A stretch of 9,051 nucleotides of DNA, taken from F23-B02 sp963640555 (GTDB taxonomy: Bacteria > Bacillota > Clostridia > Oscillospirales > Oscillospiraceae). Made by a program: the position numbers and the translations under genes. The notes beneath the pieces are model-generated. The model did not search any database. It was not told the origin of the DNA and worked only from the letters and a program-made list of their open reading frames with translations. Where the stretch lies: NCBI GenBank assembly GCA_963640555.1, contig CAVHZB010000077.1, forward strand, positions 1 through 9,051. The letters are read 5' to 3'. Positions 1-7,122 of this stretch are shown here, piece by piece; the stretch's first letter is position 1, and every line of letters starts with the position of its first letter.

Positions 1-320
1 AGTGTCAGGACGAGCGCAGCCAGTACAAAAACAAGGACAGGGCGATGAAGATACTGCGCTCAAAGCTGTATGAGGCCGAGCAGCAGAAGCAGGCGGCGGC
101 GATCGCGGCCGAGAGAAAAAGTCAGGTCGGCTCGGGTGACCGCTCGGATAGGATACGCACATATAACTTCCCGCAGAACCGTGTGACCGATCACCGGCTT
201 GTCGGCGATGTGCGCAATTTCAATATCCAGAGTGTTTTGAACGGCGAGCTTGACCCGATAATCGACGCGCTCGTGACAGCCGAGCAGGCGGAAAAGCTTA
301 AAAGGCAGACGGAGAGCTGA
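1..320 (+). CDS. prfA: Peptide chain release factor 1 (RF1), C-terminal part
   Basis: RF1 recognises UAA and UAG in the ribosomal A site and triggers release of the finished protein. The gene is cut by the left window edge: in-frame codons begin at base 3 and give 105 residues before the TGA at 318-320. The visible part opens with CQDERSQYKNKDRAM and contains GSGDRSDRIRTYNFPQNRVTDHR, the segment that typifies class I release factors. The DRSDRIRTYNFPQNRVTDHR wording fits RF1 rather than RF2, which has a different C-terminal sequence. The catalytic GGQ loop and the codon-recognition motif lie upstream, outside the window. The stop overlaps the next start by one base (TGATG), so the genes are probably translationally coupled. 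In many Firmicutes prfA is followed by a Sua5-family gene, as here. Confidence 0.96.
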   Translation, partial: CQDERSQYKNKDRAMKILRSKLYEAEQQKQAAAIAAERKSQVGSGDRSDRIRTYNFPQNRVTDHRLVGDVRNFNIQSVLNGELDPIIDALVTAEQAEKLKRQTES

Positions 321-1531
321 TGGAAACAAAGATTTTGAATGAAAACGGTATAACTGAGGCGGCAGGGCTTATAGCCTCCGGCGAGCTCGTCGCCGTGCCG
401 ACGGAAACGGTTTACGGACTTGCCTGCAACGGGCTTGACGAAAAAGCCGTTGAGGCGGTATATGAGACAAAGGGAAGACCCGAGGTGAAGCCGCTTGCAC
501 TCATGCTGCATAAGGGTGCGCCGGTGACGAGGTACTGCACTCGCGTTCCCGGGCAGGCGAGAGCGCTGATGCGAAAATTCTGGCCCGGACCGCTGACGAT
601 AGTTTTAAACTCAAAGGATACGGTGCCGGATATAGTACGCGCAGGCGGAAAAACCGTCGCGCTCAGATGCCCCGATCATCCGATGACGCAGGCAATGCTC
701 AAAAAGGCAAAGCTGCCGTTCGCGGCACCCTCCGCGAATCCGTCGGGCGAAAAAAGCCCCGTTACGGCGCAGGAGGTGCTCAAATATTTTAACGGCAGAA
801 TTGCCGCGGTGGTAGACGGCGGCGAGTGCGGCATCGGCAGGGAGTCCACTATAATAGACATGAGCGGCACACCGTTCAGGATCCTGCGTCAGGGTGCGCT
901 GCCGGCGGAGGATATAGCCGCGGCTCTTGCCGATGAGCTCACCGTTATCGGGATAACCGGCGGCACCGGCTGCGGCAAGACCACTGCTCTGCGCGAGCTC
1001 GAGAGCATGGGAGCACTCATTATCGACTGCGATGCCCTGTACCATGAGATGCTCGGAAATAACAGCCAGATGCTTTCGGAGATAGAAAGGGTATTTCCCG
1101 GAACGGTGGCAGACGGCAGGCTCGACCGCAAGGCACTCGGAGCCACGGTTTTTTCAAACGAGGCGGCGCTTACGGATCTTAACTCCATAACGCATCACTA
1201 CATAAACATCGAGGTCGACAAAAAGCTGCGCGAGTGGGCGATGCAGGGCGGAAAGCTGGCGGCGGTCGACGCAATAGCGCTTCTTGAGAGCGGGCTCGGC
1301 AAGCGATGCAGGACCGTTATCGGCATAGTTGCCGAAAGAACGGTACGCATCGAGCGTATAATGAAGCGCGACGGCATAAGCTATGAGTATGCGCTCATGC
1401 GCGTTGCCGCGCAGTATCCAAACGAGTATTTCGAGCAGAAATGCGAATATGTCCTGCACAATAACGGCACGAAAAATGAATTTAAAAAAGAATGCAAAAA
1501 ATTATTTAAGGAAGTACTGAAAAATGAGTGA
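320..1531 (+). CDS. sua5-coaE: Fusion protein: Sua5/YrdC threonylcarbamoyl-AMP synthase + dephospho-CoA kinase
   Basis: One uninterrupted 403-residue frame encodes two enzymes. Residues about 1-204 form a YrdC/Sua5 domain that makes threonylcarbamoyl-AMP from threonine, bicarbonate and ATP for tRNA t6A37. Visible marks are PTETVYGL (27-34), the KxR pair K51/R53, SAN (138-140) and GRESTIID (173-180). Residues about 207-403 form CoaE, which phosphorylates dephospho-CoA in the last step of CoA synthesis. It has a P-loop GGTGCGKT (214-221), DCD (236-238), LDR (268-270), LLESG (321-325), R343/R346/R350 and R361..Q365. The join is very short: the Sua5 domain ends near LADE and the first CoaE strand TVIGIT starts at 208. 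The usual C-terminal domain of long Sua5 proteins is absent. GGAG at 311-314 precedes the ATG. The 3' end overlaps the aminopeptidase gene by 8 bases. The domain calls are firm; activity of each half is inferred. Confidence 0.95.
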   Translation: METKILNENGITEAAGLIASGELVAVPTETVYGLACNGLDEKAVEAVYETKGRPEVKPLALMLHKGAPVTRYCTRVPGQARALMRKFWPGPLTIVLNSKDTVPDIVRAGGKTVALRCPDHPMTQAMLKKAKLPFAAPSANPSGEKSPVTAQEVLKYFNGRIAAVVDGGECGIGRESTIIDMSGTPFRILRQGALPAEDIAAALADELTVIGITGGTGCGKTTALRELESMGALIIDCDALYHEMLGNNSQMLSEIERVFPGTVADGRLDRKALGATVFSNEAALTDLNSITHHYINIEVDKKLREWAMQGGKLAAVDAIALLESGLGKRCRTVIGIVAERTVRIERIMKRDGISYEYALMRVAAQYPNEYFEQKCEYVLHNNGTKNEFKKECKKLFKEVLKNE

Positions 1532-2906
1532 GATCAGAGACGAATTATTCTACAGACAGAAAAACGGCTACGATACCATGGATACGCAGCAGCGTATCGC
1601 AATGGAGGACTATTGCAGCGGCTACATCCGGTTCCTCAGCGATGCCCGTACCGAGCGCGAGGCGGTAAAGACCGCCATAGAGCTTGCAGAGGATGCCGGC
1701 TTTACCGAGTACACGGCAGGCATGGAGCTCAGGGCCGGCGATAAGATCTACCGCAGCAACCGCGGCAAGGCGCTCATGCTGGCTGTCATCGGCAAAAAGG
1801 ACCTCGATAAGGGCTGCGTCATAGCGGGAGCCCATGTTGACTCTCCGCGCCTTGACCTCAAGCAGAACCCGCTTTACGAGAGCGATGAGCTCGCATATTT
1901 CAAGACGCATTACTACGGCGGCATCAAAAAGTACCAGTGGGTCACGATCCCCCTTGAGCTTCACGGTGTTGTCGCACTAAGATCCGGCGAGGTCATAGAT
2001 ATTACCATAGGCCGCGATCCCTCCGAACCGCAGTTTGTGATAACCGACCTCCTGCCGCATTTAGGCAAGGAACAGATGAAAAAGAGCATGGAGGAGGGTA
2101 TTACCGGCGAGGGTCTGAATATCATCGTCGGCAGCGTTCCGTATGCCGATGAGGGCAGCGATCGCGTAAAGCTCGCCGTTATGAGCATTCTCAATGACCG
2201 CTACGGTATAGTCGAGGAGGACTTTCTGTCCGCAGAGCTCACCGCAGTGCCGGCCTTCGAAGTCCGCGAGATCGGTCTCGACCGCTCGCTCATAGGCGGC
2301 TACGGTCATGATGACCGCGTCTGTGCCTATGCCGAGCTTAAGGCGATACTCGATATCGACGCCGTTCCCGAAAGGACCTGCGTCTGCATCCTTGCGGATA
2401 AGGAGGAGACAGGCTCCGACGGCGTCAGCGGTATGCAGAGCAGCGCCTTCGAGTGCTTTATGGAGGAGCTGTGCAGCACTCAGAATGTCCCGCTGCGCCG
2501 CTGCTTTGAGAACAGCTTCTGCCTGTCTGCCGATGTCACCGCGGCGTTTGATCCCAACTACCCCGAGGTCAGCGAAAAGCGCAATGACGCAAAGCTCAAT
2601 TACGGCATGGGCATCTGCAAGTTCACCGGTGCGCGCGGCAAAAGCGGTACGAGCGACGCATCCGCCGAGGTGGTCGCGTATCTGCGCAGGCTGTTTGCCG
2701 AGAACGGCGTGGTGTGGCAGATGAGCGAGCTCGGCAAGGTCGACCAGGGCGGCGGCGGTACGATAGCCAAGTACATGGCAAACCGCAATATCGACACCAT
2801 CGACGCCGGTGTTCCCGTCATGAGCATGCACTCTCCGTTTGAGGTCGTTGCAAAATTTGACTGCTATATGACCTATCTCGGCGTGCTTGCGGCGTATAAG
2901 GCATAA
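1524..2906 (+). CDS. apeA: M18 family zinc aminopeptidase (aminopeptidase 1 / ApeA type)
   Basis: A 460-residue cytoplasmic metallo-aminopeptidase of peptidase family M18, which removes N-terminal residues from peptides with a two-metal centre. The motifs are all in place: AHVDSPR with H104 and D106; GHDDR with D263; KEETGS with E294 and E295; SADVT with D337; and MHSPFE with H436. GGIKKYQW (132-139) and KVDQGGGGTIAKY (405-417) place it with the aminopeptidase 1 subgroup, and its length fits that group. The ATG at 1524 is preceded by AAGGAAG (1508-1514) and overlaps the end of the sua5-coaE frame by 8 bases, which points to coupled translation. The natural substrate cannot be read from the sequence. 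No signal peptide or membrane segment is seen. After the stop comes a stem-loop that also serves the next gene. Confidence 0.95.
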   Translation: MSEIRDELFYRQKNGYDTMDTQQRIAMEDYCSGYIRFLSDARTEREAVKTAIELAEDAGFTEYTAGMELRAGDKIYRSNRGKALMLAVIGKKDLDKGCVIAGAHVDSPRLDLKQNPLYESDELAYFKTHYYGGIKKYQWVTIPLELHGVVALRSGEVIDITIGRDPSEPQFVITDLLPHLGKEQMKKSMEEGITGEGLNIIVGSVPYADEGSDRVKLAVMSILNDRYGIVEEDFLSAELTAVPAFEVREIGLDRSLIGGYGHDDRVCAYAELKAILDIDAVPERTCVCILADKEETGSDGVSGMQSSAFECFMEELCSTQNVPLRRCFENSFCLSADVTAAFDPNYPEVSEKRNDAKLNYGMGICKFTGARGKSGTSDASAEVVAYLRRLFAENGVVWQMSELGKVDQGGGGTIAKYMANRNIDTIDAGVPVMSMHSPFEVVAKFDCYMTYLGVLAAYKA

Positions 2907-2915
2907 AAACAGGAT

Positions 2916-2959
2916 AAATCACCTTGTACCTGACAAAATAGGTATGAGGTGATTTTTTT
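2916..2959 (+). promoter_or_regulatory. 16-bp stem-loop with T-run overlapping the tepA ribosome binding site
   Basis: Bases 2916-2931 pair with 2940-2955. AAATCACCT pairs with AGGTGATTT (9 perfect pairs). TG opposite TG gives two G-U wobbles in RNA. TACCT pairs with AGGTA (5 perfect pairs), closing a loop of 8 bases (2932-2939). Seven Ts (2953-2959) follow or end the 3' arm, so the element has the form of an intrinsic terminator for the aminopeptidase gene. The 3' arm is also the Shine-Dalgarno sequence of tepA: GAGGTGAT (2946-2953) fully matches the 16S rRNA tail, and the TTG start at 2958 lies in the T-run. Formation of the hairpin should either end transcription before tepA or block ribosome entry. 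The pairing is read directly; regulatory action is inferred. Confidence 0.75.
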
Positions 2960-3602
2960 GGAGGAAATAAAGGAGCTCGGCAGCTCGAACGCGCGGAGCT
3001 CGGCCGGTACGATACACTGTCTGACCATCGTGGGTCAGGTCGAGGGGCATCAGATCCTGCCCGAGGATACCAAAACAACAAAGTATGAGCATATAATGCC
3101 GCTGCTTGCCGCAGTCGAGGAGTCGGAGGAAATAAAGGGTCTGCTCATTCTTCTGAATACCGTCGGCGGAGATGTTGAAGCGGGGCTCGGTATAGCCGAG
3201 CTCATAGCCGGAATGAAAAAACCGACGGTCTCGCTCGTCCTCGGCGGAGGACATTCCATCGGTGTGCCGCTGGCTGTCGCGGCAAAGCACAGCCTCATAG
3301 CGCCATCGGCAGCCATGACCATACACCCGGTGCGGCTAAACGGCGTTGTGATAGGCGTTCCGCAGACCTACAACTACCTTGCGCGCATTCAGGAGCGCAT
3401 AGTCGGCTTCGTGACCGGTCACTCCAATGTCAGCCGCGAGAGGTATACGGAGCTGATGATGGCTACCGCTGAGCTTGCAAACGATGTCGGCAGCGTCATT
3501 TACGGCGAGGAGGCGGTGCACTGCGGGCTGATAGACGGAATAGGCACGCTGTCAAATGCGCTGGAATATCTGCACAACGAAATAGACCGGCAAGCTCACT
3601 GA
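2958..3602 (+). CDS. tepA: ClpP-like serine protease, TepA/YmfB type
   Basis: A 214-residue ClpP-fold protease. In B. subtilis the homologue TepA (YmfB) has been linked to protein translocation and to breakdown of small acid-soluble spore proteins during outgrowth. Counting from the TTG start, a likely triad is visible: Ser100 in GGGHSIGVP, His123 in MTIHPVR, and probably Asp176 in ELANDVG. NTVGGDVEAGLGIA (67-80) is the ClpP-like substrate-strand region. No signal peptide is obvious. The start is judged from the ribosome binding site: GAGGTGAT (2946-2953) sits at ideal distance from TTG 2958, whereas the upstream in-frame GTG (2949-2951) lies inside that site. Using GTG would add three residues. 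The gene lies upstream of ftsK/spoIIIE with uppP between them. Family assignment is strong; the spore role is inferred from homology. Confidence 0.92.
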   Translation: MEEIKELGSSNARSSAGTIHCLTIVGQVEGHQILPEDTKTTKYEHIMPLLAAVEESEEIKGLLILLNTVGGDVEAGLGIAELIAGMKKPTVSLVLGGGHSIGVPLAVAAKHSLIAPSAAMTIHPVRLNGVVIGVPQTYNYLARIQERIVGFVTGHSNVSRERYTELMMATAELANDVGSVIYGEEAVHCGLIDGIGTLSNALEYLHNEIDRQAH

Positions 3603-3618
3603 CCTGAGCTTGCTTTTT
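3590..3618 (+). terminator. Intrinsic terminator at the end of tepA
   Basis: GCAAGCTCA (3590-3598) pairs perfectly with TGAGCTTGC (3605-3613) around a 6-base loop, and TTTTT follows (3614-3618). The 5' arm lies inside the last codons of tepA and the TGA stop sits in the loop. It separates tepA from uppP. Confidence 0.85.
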
Positions 3619-3638
3619 CATATATTGTATGGTAAAAT
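3610..3638 (+). promoter_or_regulatory. Candidate uppP promoter
   Basis: TTGCTT (3610-3615) and TAAAAT (3633-3638) are separated by 17 bases, and the -10 box has an upstream TG (TGGTAAAAT from 3630), making it an extended -10. The -35 match is weak (3 of 6) and overlaps the preceding terminator. The region to the uppP start is AT-rich, unlike the flanking genes, which fits a promoter and 5' leader. Called by eye only; other AT-rich hexamers such as CATAAT at 3655-3660 could serve instead. Confidence 0.4.
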
Positions 3639-3688
3639 AACAAAGTTAAGTATACATAATATCGTAAAATCAATGAGGAGTGCGGTCC

Positions 3689-4525
3689 ATGAGCATACTC
3701 GATGCCATAATTCTCGGACTCGTGCAGGGCGTTGCGGAGTTTCTGCCCATTTCGAGCTCGGGTCATCTGGCCATATTGCATAACCTTTTCAATATGTCCG
3801 ACCTCGGCAGCAATCACATGTTTTTTGATGTTCTGCTCCACTTCGGAACTCTTATCGCCATCTGTTTCATGTACTGGAGCGATATACGCGCAATGCTCGG
3901 TCAGACCGTTGACCTGCTCGGCGGCAGGACATACGATGAAAACGGCGGCAGACGCAGGTTTCCCGAGGCGCGGCTTTTCATGCTGATAATCGTCGCAACT
4001 GTGCCGCTGGTGCTTATCCTGCCGGTGCATAAATACATAGAAGCACTTTCAAACTCCACAGTTTTTGTCGGCATAGCCCTTGTGCTCACCGGCTGTATCC
4101 TGCTCGTTGCGGACAAGATGCCGAAGGGCAGCAAGACGGAGAAGAACATGCTGTTTACCGATGCGCTCATCGTCGGTCTGTGCCAGTGCGTTGCAACTCT
4201 GCCTGGTCTGTCCCGTTCGGGAACGACGATAACCGCAGGCATTGCTACGGGACATGAGCGCAGCTATGCGGTGAAGTTTTCACTGCTCATGAGCATTCCG
4301 GCCGTACTCGGCGCAACGCTTTTGGAGCTTATAGACGCGATAAAGACCGGAATAGACATATCGCTCATTCCGGCATATCTGTTCGGAATGATAGCCGCAA
4401 TGGTGTCGGGCGTTTTGTCGATAGGTATTCTGAAAATGATCGCCAGAAAGACCCGCTTCGGAGGATTTTCCTACTATTGCTGGGTAGTGGGCGTTTTAAC
4501 GATAATACTTTCACTTATATTCTGA
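3689..4525 (+). CDS. uppP: Undecaprenyl-diphosphatase UppP (BacA family)
   Basis: A 278-residue integral membrane phosphatase that converts undecaprenyl diphosphate to the monophosphate, recycling the lipid carrier for peptidoglycan and other wall polymers. Overproduction of this family gives bacitracin resistance. Both signature motifs are present: QGVAEFLPISSSGHL (13-27), with E17 and H26, and LPGLSRSGTT (171-180), with R176. Hydrophobic segments run along the protein, for example about 96-113, 124-141, 195-215, 229-250 and 260-278, as expected for a multi-pass protein. Length matches the family. The start is set by GAGGAG (3675-3680), eight bases before the ATG at 3689; an in-frame GTG at 3680 lies in that site and is rejected. 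ftsK follows after 21 bases, so the two are probably cotranscribed. Confidence 0.97.
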   Translation: MSILDAIILGLVQGVAEFLPISSSGHLAILHNLFNMSDLGSNHMFFDVLLHFGTLIAICFMYWSDIRAMLGQTVDLLGGRTYDENGGRRRFPEARLFMLIIVATVPLVLILPVHKYIEALSNSTVFVGIALVLTGCILLVADKMPKGSKTEKNMLFTDALIVGLCQCVATLPGLSRSGTTITAGIATGHERSYAVKFSLLMSIPAVLGATLLELIDAIKTGIDISLIPAYLFGMIAAMVSGVLSIGILKMIARKTRFGGFSYYCWVVGVLTIILSLIF

Positions 4526-4546
4526 TAAAGGCAGGGAACCTGTAAA

Positions 4547-7117
4547 ATGGCTCAAACGGCAACAAAGAAAAAATCAAACGGAACCGGAAAGAAAGGCACG
4601 GGAGGCAGACAGAGCGCTCCGAAAAAGCCGGAACGGGAGGAGAGCTCCGCGCAGCGGATCATTGCGGCTGCATGTCTGGCATTCGCGGCGGTGCTGGTGG
4701 TGATCGGCATCTTTGCGCATGACGGAGTCGTGGTGAGCTGGCTGTGCTCACTGCTCAAGGGACTTTTCGGCTACGGCTTCTGGATATGCGCACCGGCGTT
4801 CCTGCTTGCGGCGTATCACCTTGTCTTCTGCCGTAATGAGCCCGCGGCATGGCGCACGACAGCGGCGCTCATGCTGCCGCTGCTGATAGGCTCGCTGCTG
4901 GATCCTCTGTTGGGGAAGATAGTCATCGACAACAGCGGCAGTGTGTTTTCCGCGATCAAGGAGCTGTATGTCGGAGGTACACAGATGCTCTGTGGAGGCG
5001 TTTTGAGCGGACTGCTGGCATTTGCCCTTCAGAAGGCGTTCAGCATTTACGGAGCGGCGATAATCCTGTTCTTCGTGCTTGCGTTCTTTGCACTGTCGTC
5101 GGTCGGCATAACACCCGCAAGACTCATTGAGCTCATCCGTACCGAGCCCGAGGAGAAGCCGGCAAAGAAGAAGGCAAGACCTGCACCCGTTCAGGACGAC
5201 AGACCGGAGGAAGCTCCCGATGATGAGCCGGAGCCGGTCAAAAAGCCTAAACGCCGAGCAATAGATATTCCGCTCGACGATGAGCCCGCATTTAACAAAA
5301 AACACGATGACGAGCCCACCGTTAAGGAAGAGGCACCGGCAAAGTCCGGTCTGTTCACATCAAAAAAGGCAAAGCAGACCGAGCTCAGGGCAGACGAGGT
5401 CGAGCCCCTGAGCATCGAGGAGGCCGAGGAGCTTGCCGGAGTCTCGCCGGTCAAAATGTCCGGCGAGGGTCCCGTAAGGACCGCCGCAGTGTCCGATCCC
5501 CCGAGCAAAAAGGCTACCGCAGCCGAGGTCGCTGCCGAATCGGAGGCTATCAGAAACGCCATTGAGTCGGCAACGAGTGAGGGCGAGTATGAAAAGCCGC
5601 CCATATTCCTGCTGAAAAAGGGACACAGCGTCGCCGCAAACTCCGATGACGAGCTGCGCACGAACCGTGAGCGCCTCGAAAGCACCATAAAGAGCTTCGG
5701 CGTGAATGCGCGGATAGTTGATACGACGCGCGGTCCCACGGTAACGCGCTACGACCTTGAGCTTGAGCAGGGCGTTAAGCTCAGCAGGCTTACAAACCTT
5801 GCCGGTGATATAGCGCTTGCCCTCGGCGTCGTCAGCGTTCGCATAGCTCCGATACCGGACAAGATATCCACCGTCGGCATCGAGGTACCGAATAAAATAA
5901 TAAGCACCGTTTATCTCCGCGATATAATAGACTCCCCGCGCTTTGCGGCATCCAAATCAAAGCTCAGCTTTGCAATAGGCAAGGATATTGCAGGTCAGGC
6001 GGTGGTCGGAAACATCTCAAAGCTTCCGCATCTGCTCATCGCCGGTACGACCGGATCGGGCAAATCGGTGTGCATGAACTCACTTATAATAAGCCTGCTT
6101 TATAAATCCGACCCGGACGAGGTCAAGCTCATAATGATAGACCCCAAAATGGTCGAGCTCGGCGTTTATAACGGCATCCCGCACCTGTATATCCCTGTCG
6201 TGACCGATCCGAAAAAGGCTGCCGGCGCTCTGCAATGGGCAGTAACCGAAATGCTCAAGCGCTACAGGCTTTTCTCGGAGCTCAGCGTAAGGAGCATCGA
6301 CGCGTATAACGACCATATCAAGGAAAGCGGTCAGCCGAAGATGCCGAACATCGTTGTTGTCATCGACGAGCTGGCGGATCTCATGCTGGTCGCGTCCAAG
6401 GATGTCGAGGAGAGCATCTGCCGCGTCGCCCAGATGGGACGAGCTGCCGGTATGCACCTTGTAATTGCCACACAGCGCCCGTCGGCGGATGTCATAACCG
6501 GACTTATGAAGGCAAACATCCCCAGCCGCATAGCCTTTGCCGTTTCAAGCGCACTTGAAAGCCGCATTATTCTCGACAATGCGGGCGCGGAAAAGCTTAT
6601 CGGCATGGGCGATATGCTGTATGCCCCCATCGGCTGCGGAAAGCCCCTGCGCGTTCAGGGCGCATTTGTCAGCGATGAGGAGCGCGATTCCATAGTCGAG
6701 TTTATAAAGCGTCAGTCCACCGCGCAGTACAGCGAGGATGTCATTGCGCAGATCGAGAAGGCCGCCGAGGATAAGGGCTCATCCGGCAGCAAGGGCAGAG
6801 CGGACGACGATGACGAGTCCGACGCAAGAAGCGAGTATGATGAGCTGCTGCCGCAGGCCGTCGATGTGATATTCGACACGAAGCAGGCATCGGTATCCAT
6901 GCTCCAGCGCCGCTTAAAGCTCGGCTATTCGCGTGCAGCCCGTATCGTCGATCAGATGGAGGAAATAGGTATTGTCGGTCCATTCGAGGGCTCAAAGCCG
7001 AGACAGATACTCATAACCCGCGAGCAGTGGCTCGAAATGCAGACCACTCACGGCACCGCACCGACCGAGACCCTGAGGATACAGACGGAGTTTGCCGACG
7101 AGGCAGACAATATATAA
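4547..7117 (+). CDS. ftsK: DNA translocase FtsK/SpoIIIE
   Basis: An 856-residue septal DNA pump that clears chromosomes from the division septum or drives DNA into the forespore. A basic N-terminal tail (1-35) precedes four or five membrane segments (about 37-57, 74-94, 103-122, 144-163, 166-188). A charged linker (about 198-345) follows, with DDEP occurring three times. The motor starts near 350, with Walker A GTTGSGKS (500-507), Walker B VVVIDE (603-608) and ATQRPSADVITG (641-652). The C-terminal winged-helix gamma domain (about 765-825, MLQRRLKLGYSRAARIVDQMEEIG) reads polarity sequences on DNA. A second acidic stretch (741-764) precedes it. The ATG at 4547 has a modest AGGG (4533-4536) upstream. 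FtsK and SpoIIIE cannot be told apart by sequence alone; the nearby tepA recalls the B. subtilis spoIIIE locus. Confidence 0.97.
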   Translation: MAQTATKKKSNGTGKKGTGGRQSAPKKPEREESSAQRIIAAACLAFAAVLVVIGIFAHDGVVVSWLCSLLKGLFGYGFWICAPAFLLAAYHLVFCRNEPAAWRTTAALMLPLLIGSLLDPLLGKIVIDNSGSVFSAIKELYVGGTQMLCGGVLSGLLAFALQKAFSIYGAAIILFFVLAFFALSSVGITPARLIELIRTEPEEKPAKKKARPAPVQDDRPEEAPDDEPEPVKKPKRRAIDIPLDDEPAFNKKHDDEPTVKEEAPAKSGLFTSKKAKQTELRADEVEPLSIEEAEELAGVSPVKMSGEGPVRTAAVSDPPSKKATAAEVAAESEAIRNAIESATSEGEYEKPPIFLLKKGHSVAANSDDELRTNRERLESTIKSFGVNARIVDTTRGPTVTRYDLELEQGVKLSRLTNLAGDIALALGVVSVRIAPIPDKISTVGIEVPNKIISTVYLRDIIDSPRFAASKSKLSFAIGKDIAGQAVVGNISKLPHLLIAGTTGSGKSVCMNSLIISLLYKSDPDEVKLIMIDPKMVELGVYNGIPHLYIPVVTDPKKAAGALQWAVTEMLKRYRLFSELSVRSIDAYNDHIKESGQPKMPNIVVVIDELADLMLVASKDVEESICRVAQMGRAAGMHLVIATQRPSADVITGLMKANIPSRIAFAVSSALESRIILDNAGAEKLIGMGDMLYAPIGCGKPLRVQGAFVSDEERDSIVEFIKRQSTAQYSEDVIAQIEKAAEDKGSSGSKGRADDDDESDARSEYDELLPQAVDVIFDTKQASVSMLQRRLKLGYSRAARIVDQMEEIGIVGPFEGSKPRQILITREQWLEMQTTHGTAPTETLRIQTEFADEADNI

Positions 7118-7120
7118 AAT
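7092..7120 (+). promoter_or_regulatory. Candidate mrnC-rqcH promoter across the ftsK stop
   Basis: TTGCCG (7092-7097, 4 of 6 matches to TTGACA) and TAAAAT (7115-7120, 5 of 6 matches to TATAAT) are exactly 17 bases apart. The -10 box includes the ftsK stop codon. Initiation about seven bases downstream would fall near 7127, inside the 5' arm of the following terminator. Called by eye; not proven. Confidence 0.4.
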
Positions 7121-7122
7121 GC

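Noticed and set aside
2308..2724. 138-codon + strand frame inside the aminopeptidase gene in another frame
   Set aside because: It is alanine/arginine/serine-rich with no domain, and sits wholly within the conserved M18 reading frame.
2061..2831. 256-codon open frame on the - strand opposite the aminopeptidase gene
   Set aside because: It is a shadow of a gene with strong third-position G/C bias. The + strand carries all M18 motifs, and the reverse product shows no recognisable domain.
3650..3660. GTATAC palindrome and AT-rich leader before uppP as an operator
   Set aside because: A six-base palindrome in AT-rich DNA is expected by chance, and no second copy or known operator pattern is seen.
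4532..4542. CAGG-GAA-CCTG mini-hairpin over the ftsK ribosome binding site
   Set aside because: A four-base stem with a three-base loop is too weak and too likely by chance to call regulatory.
4748..5739. Two long - strand frames (4748-5305 and 5191-5739) opposite the FtsK membrane and linker region
   Set aside because: Both are low-complexity, serine- or arginine-rich translations of the reverse strand, lie fully inside a clear gene, and lack a convincing ribosome binding site or family match.
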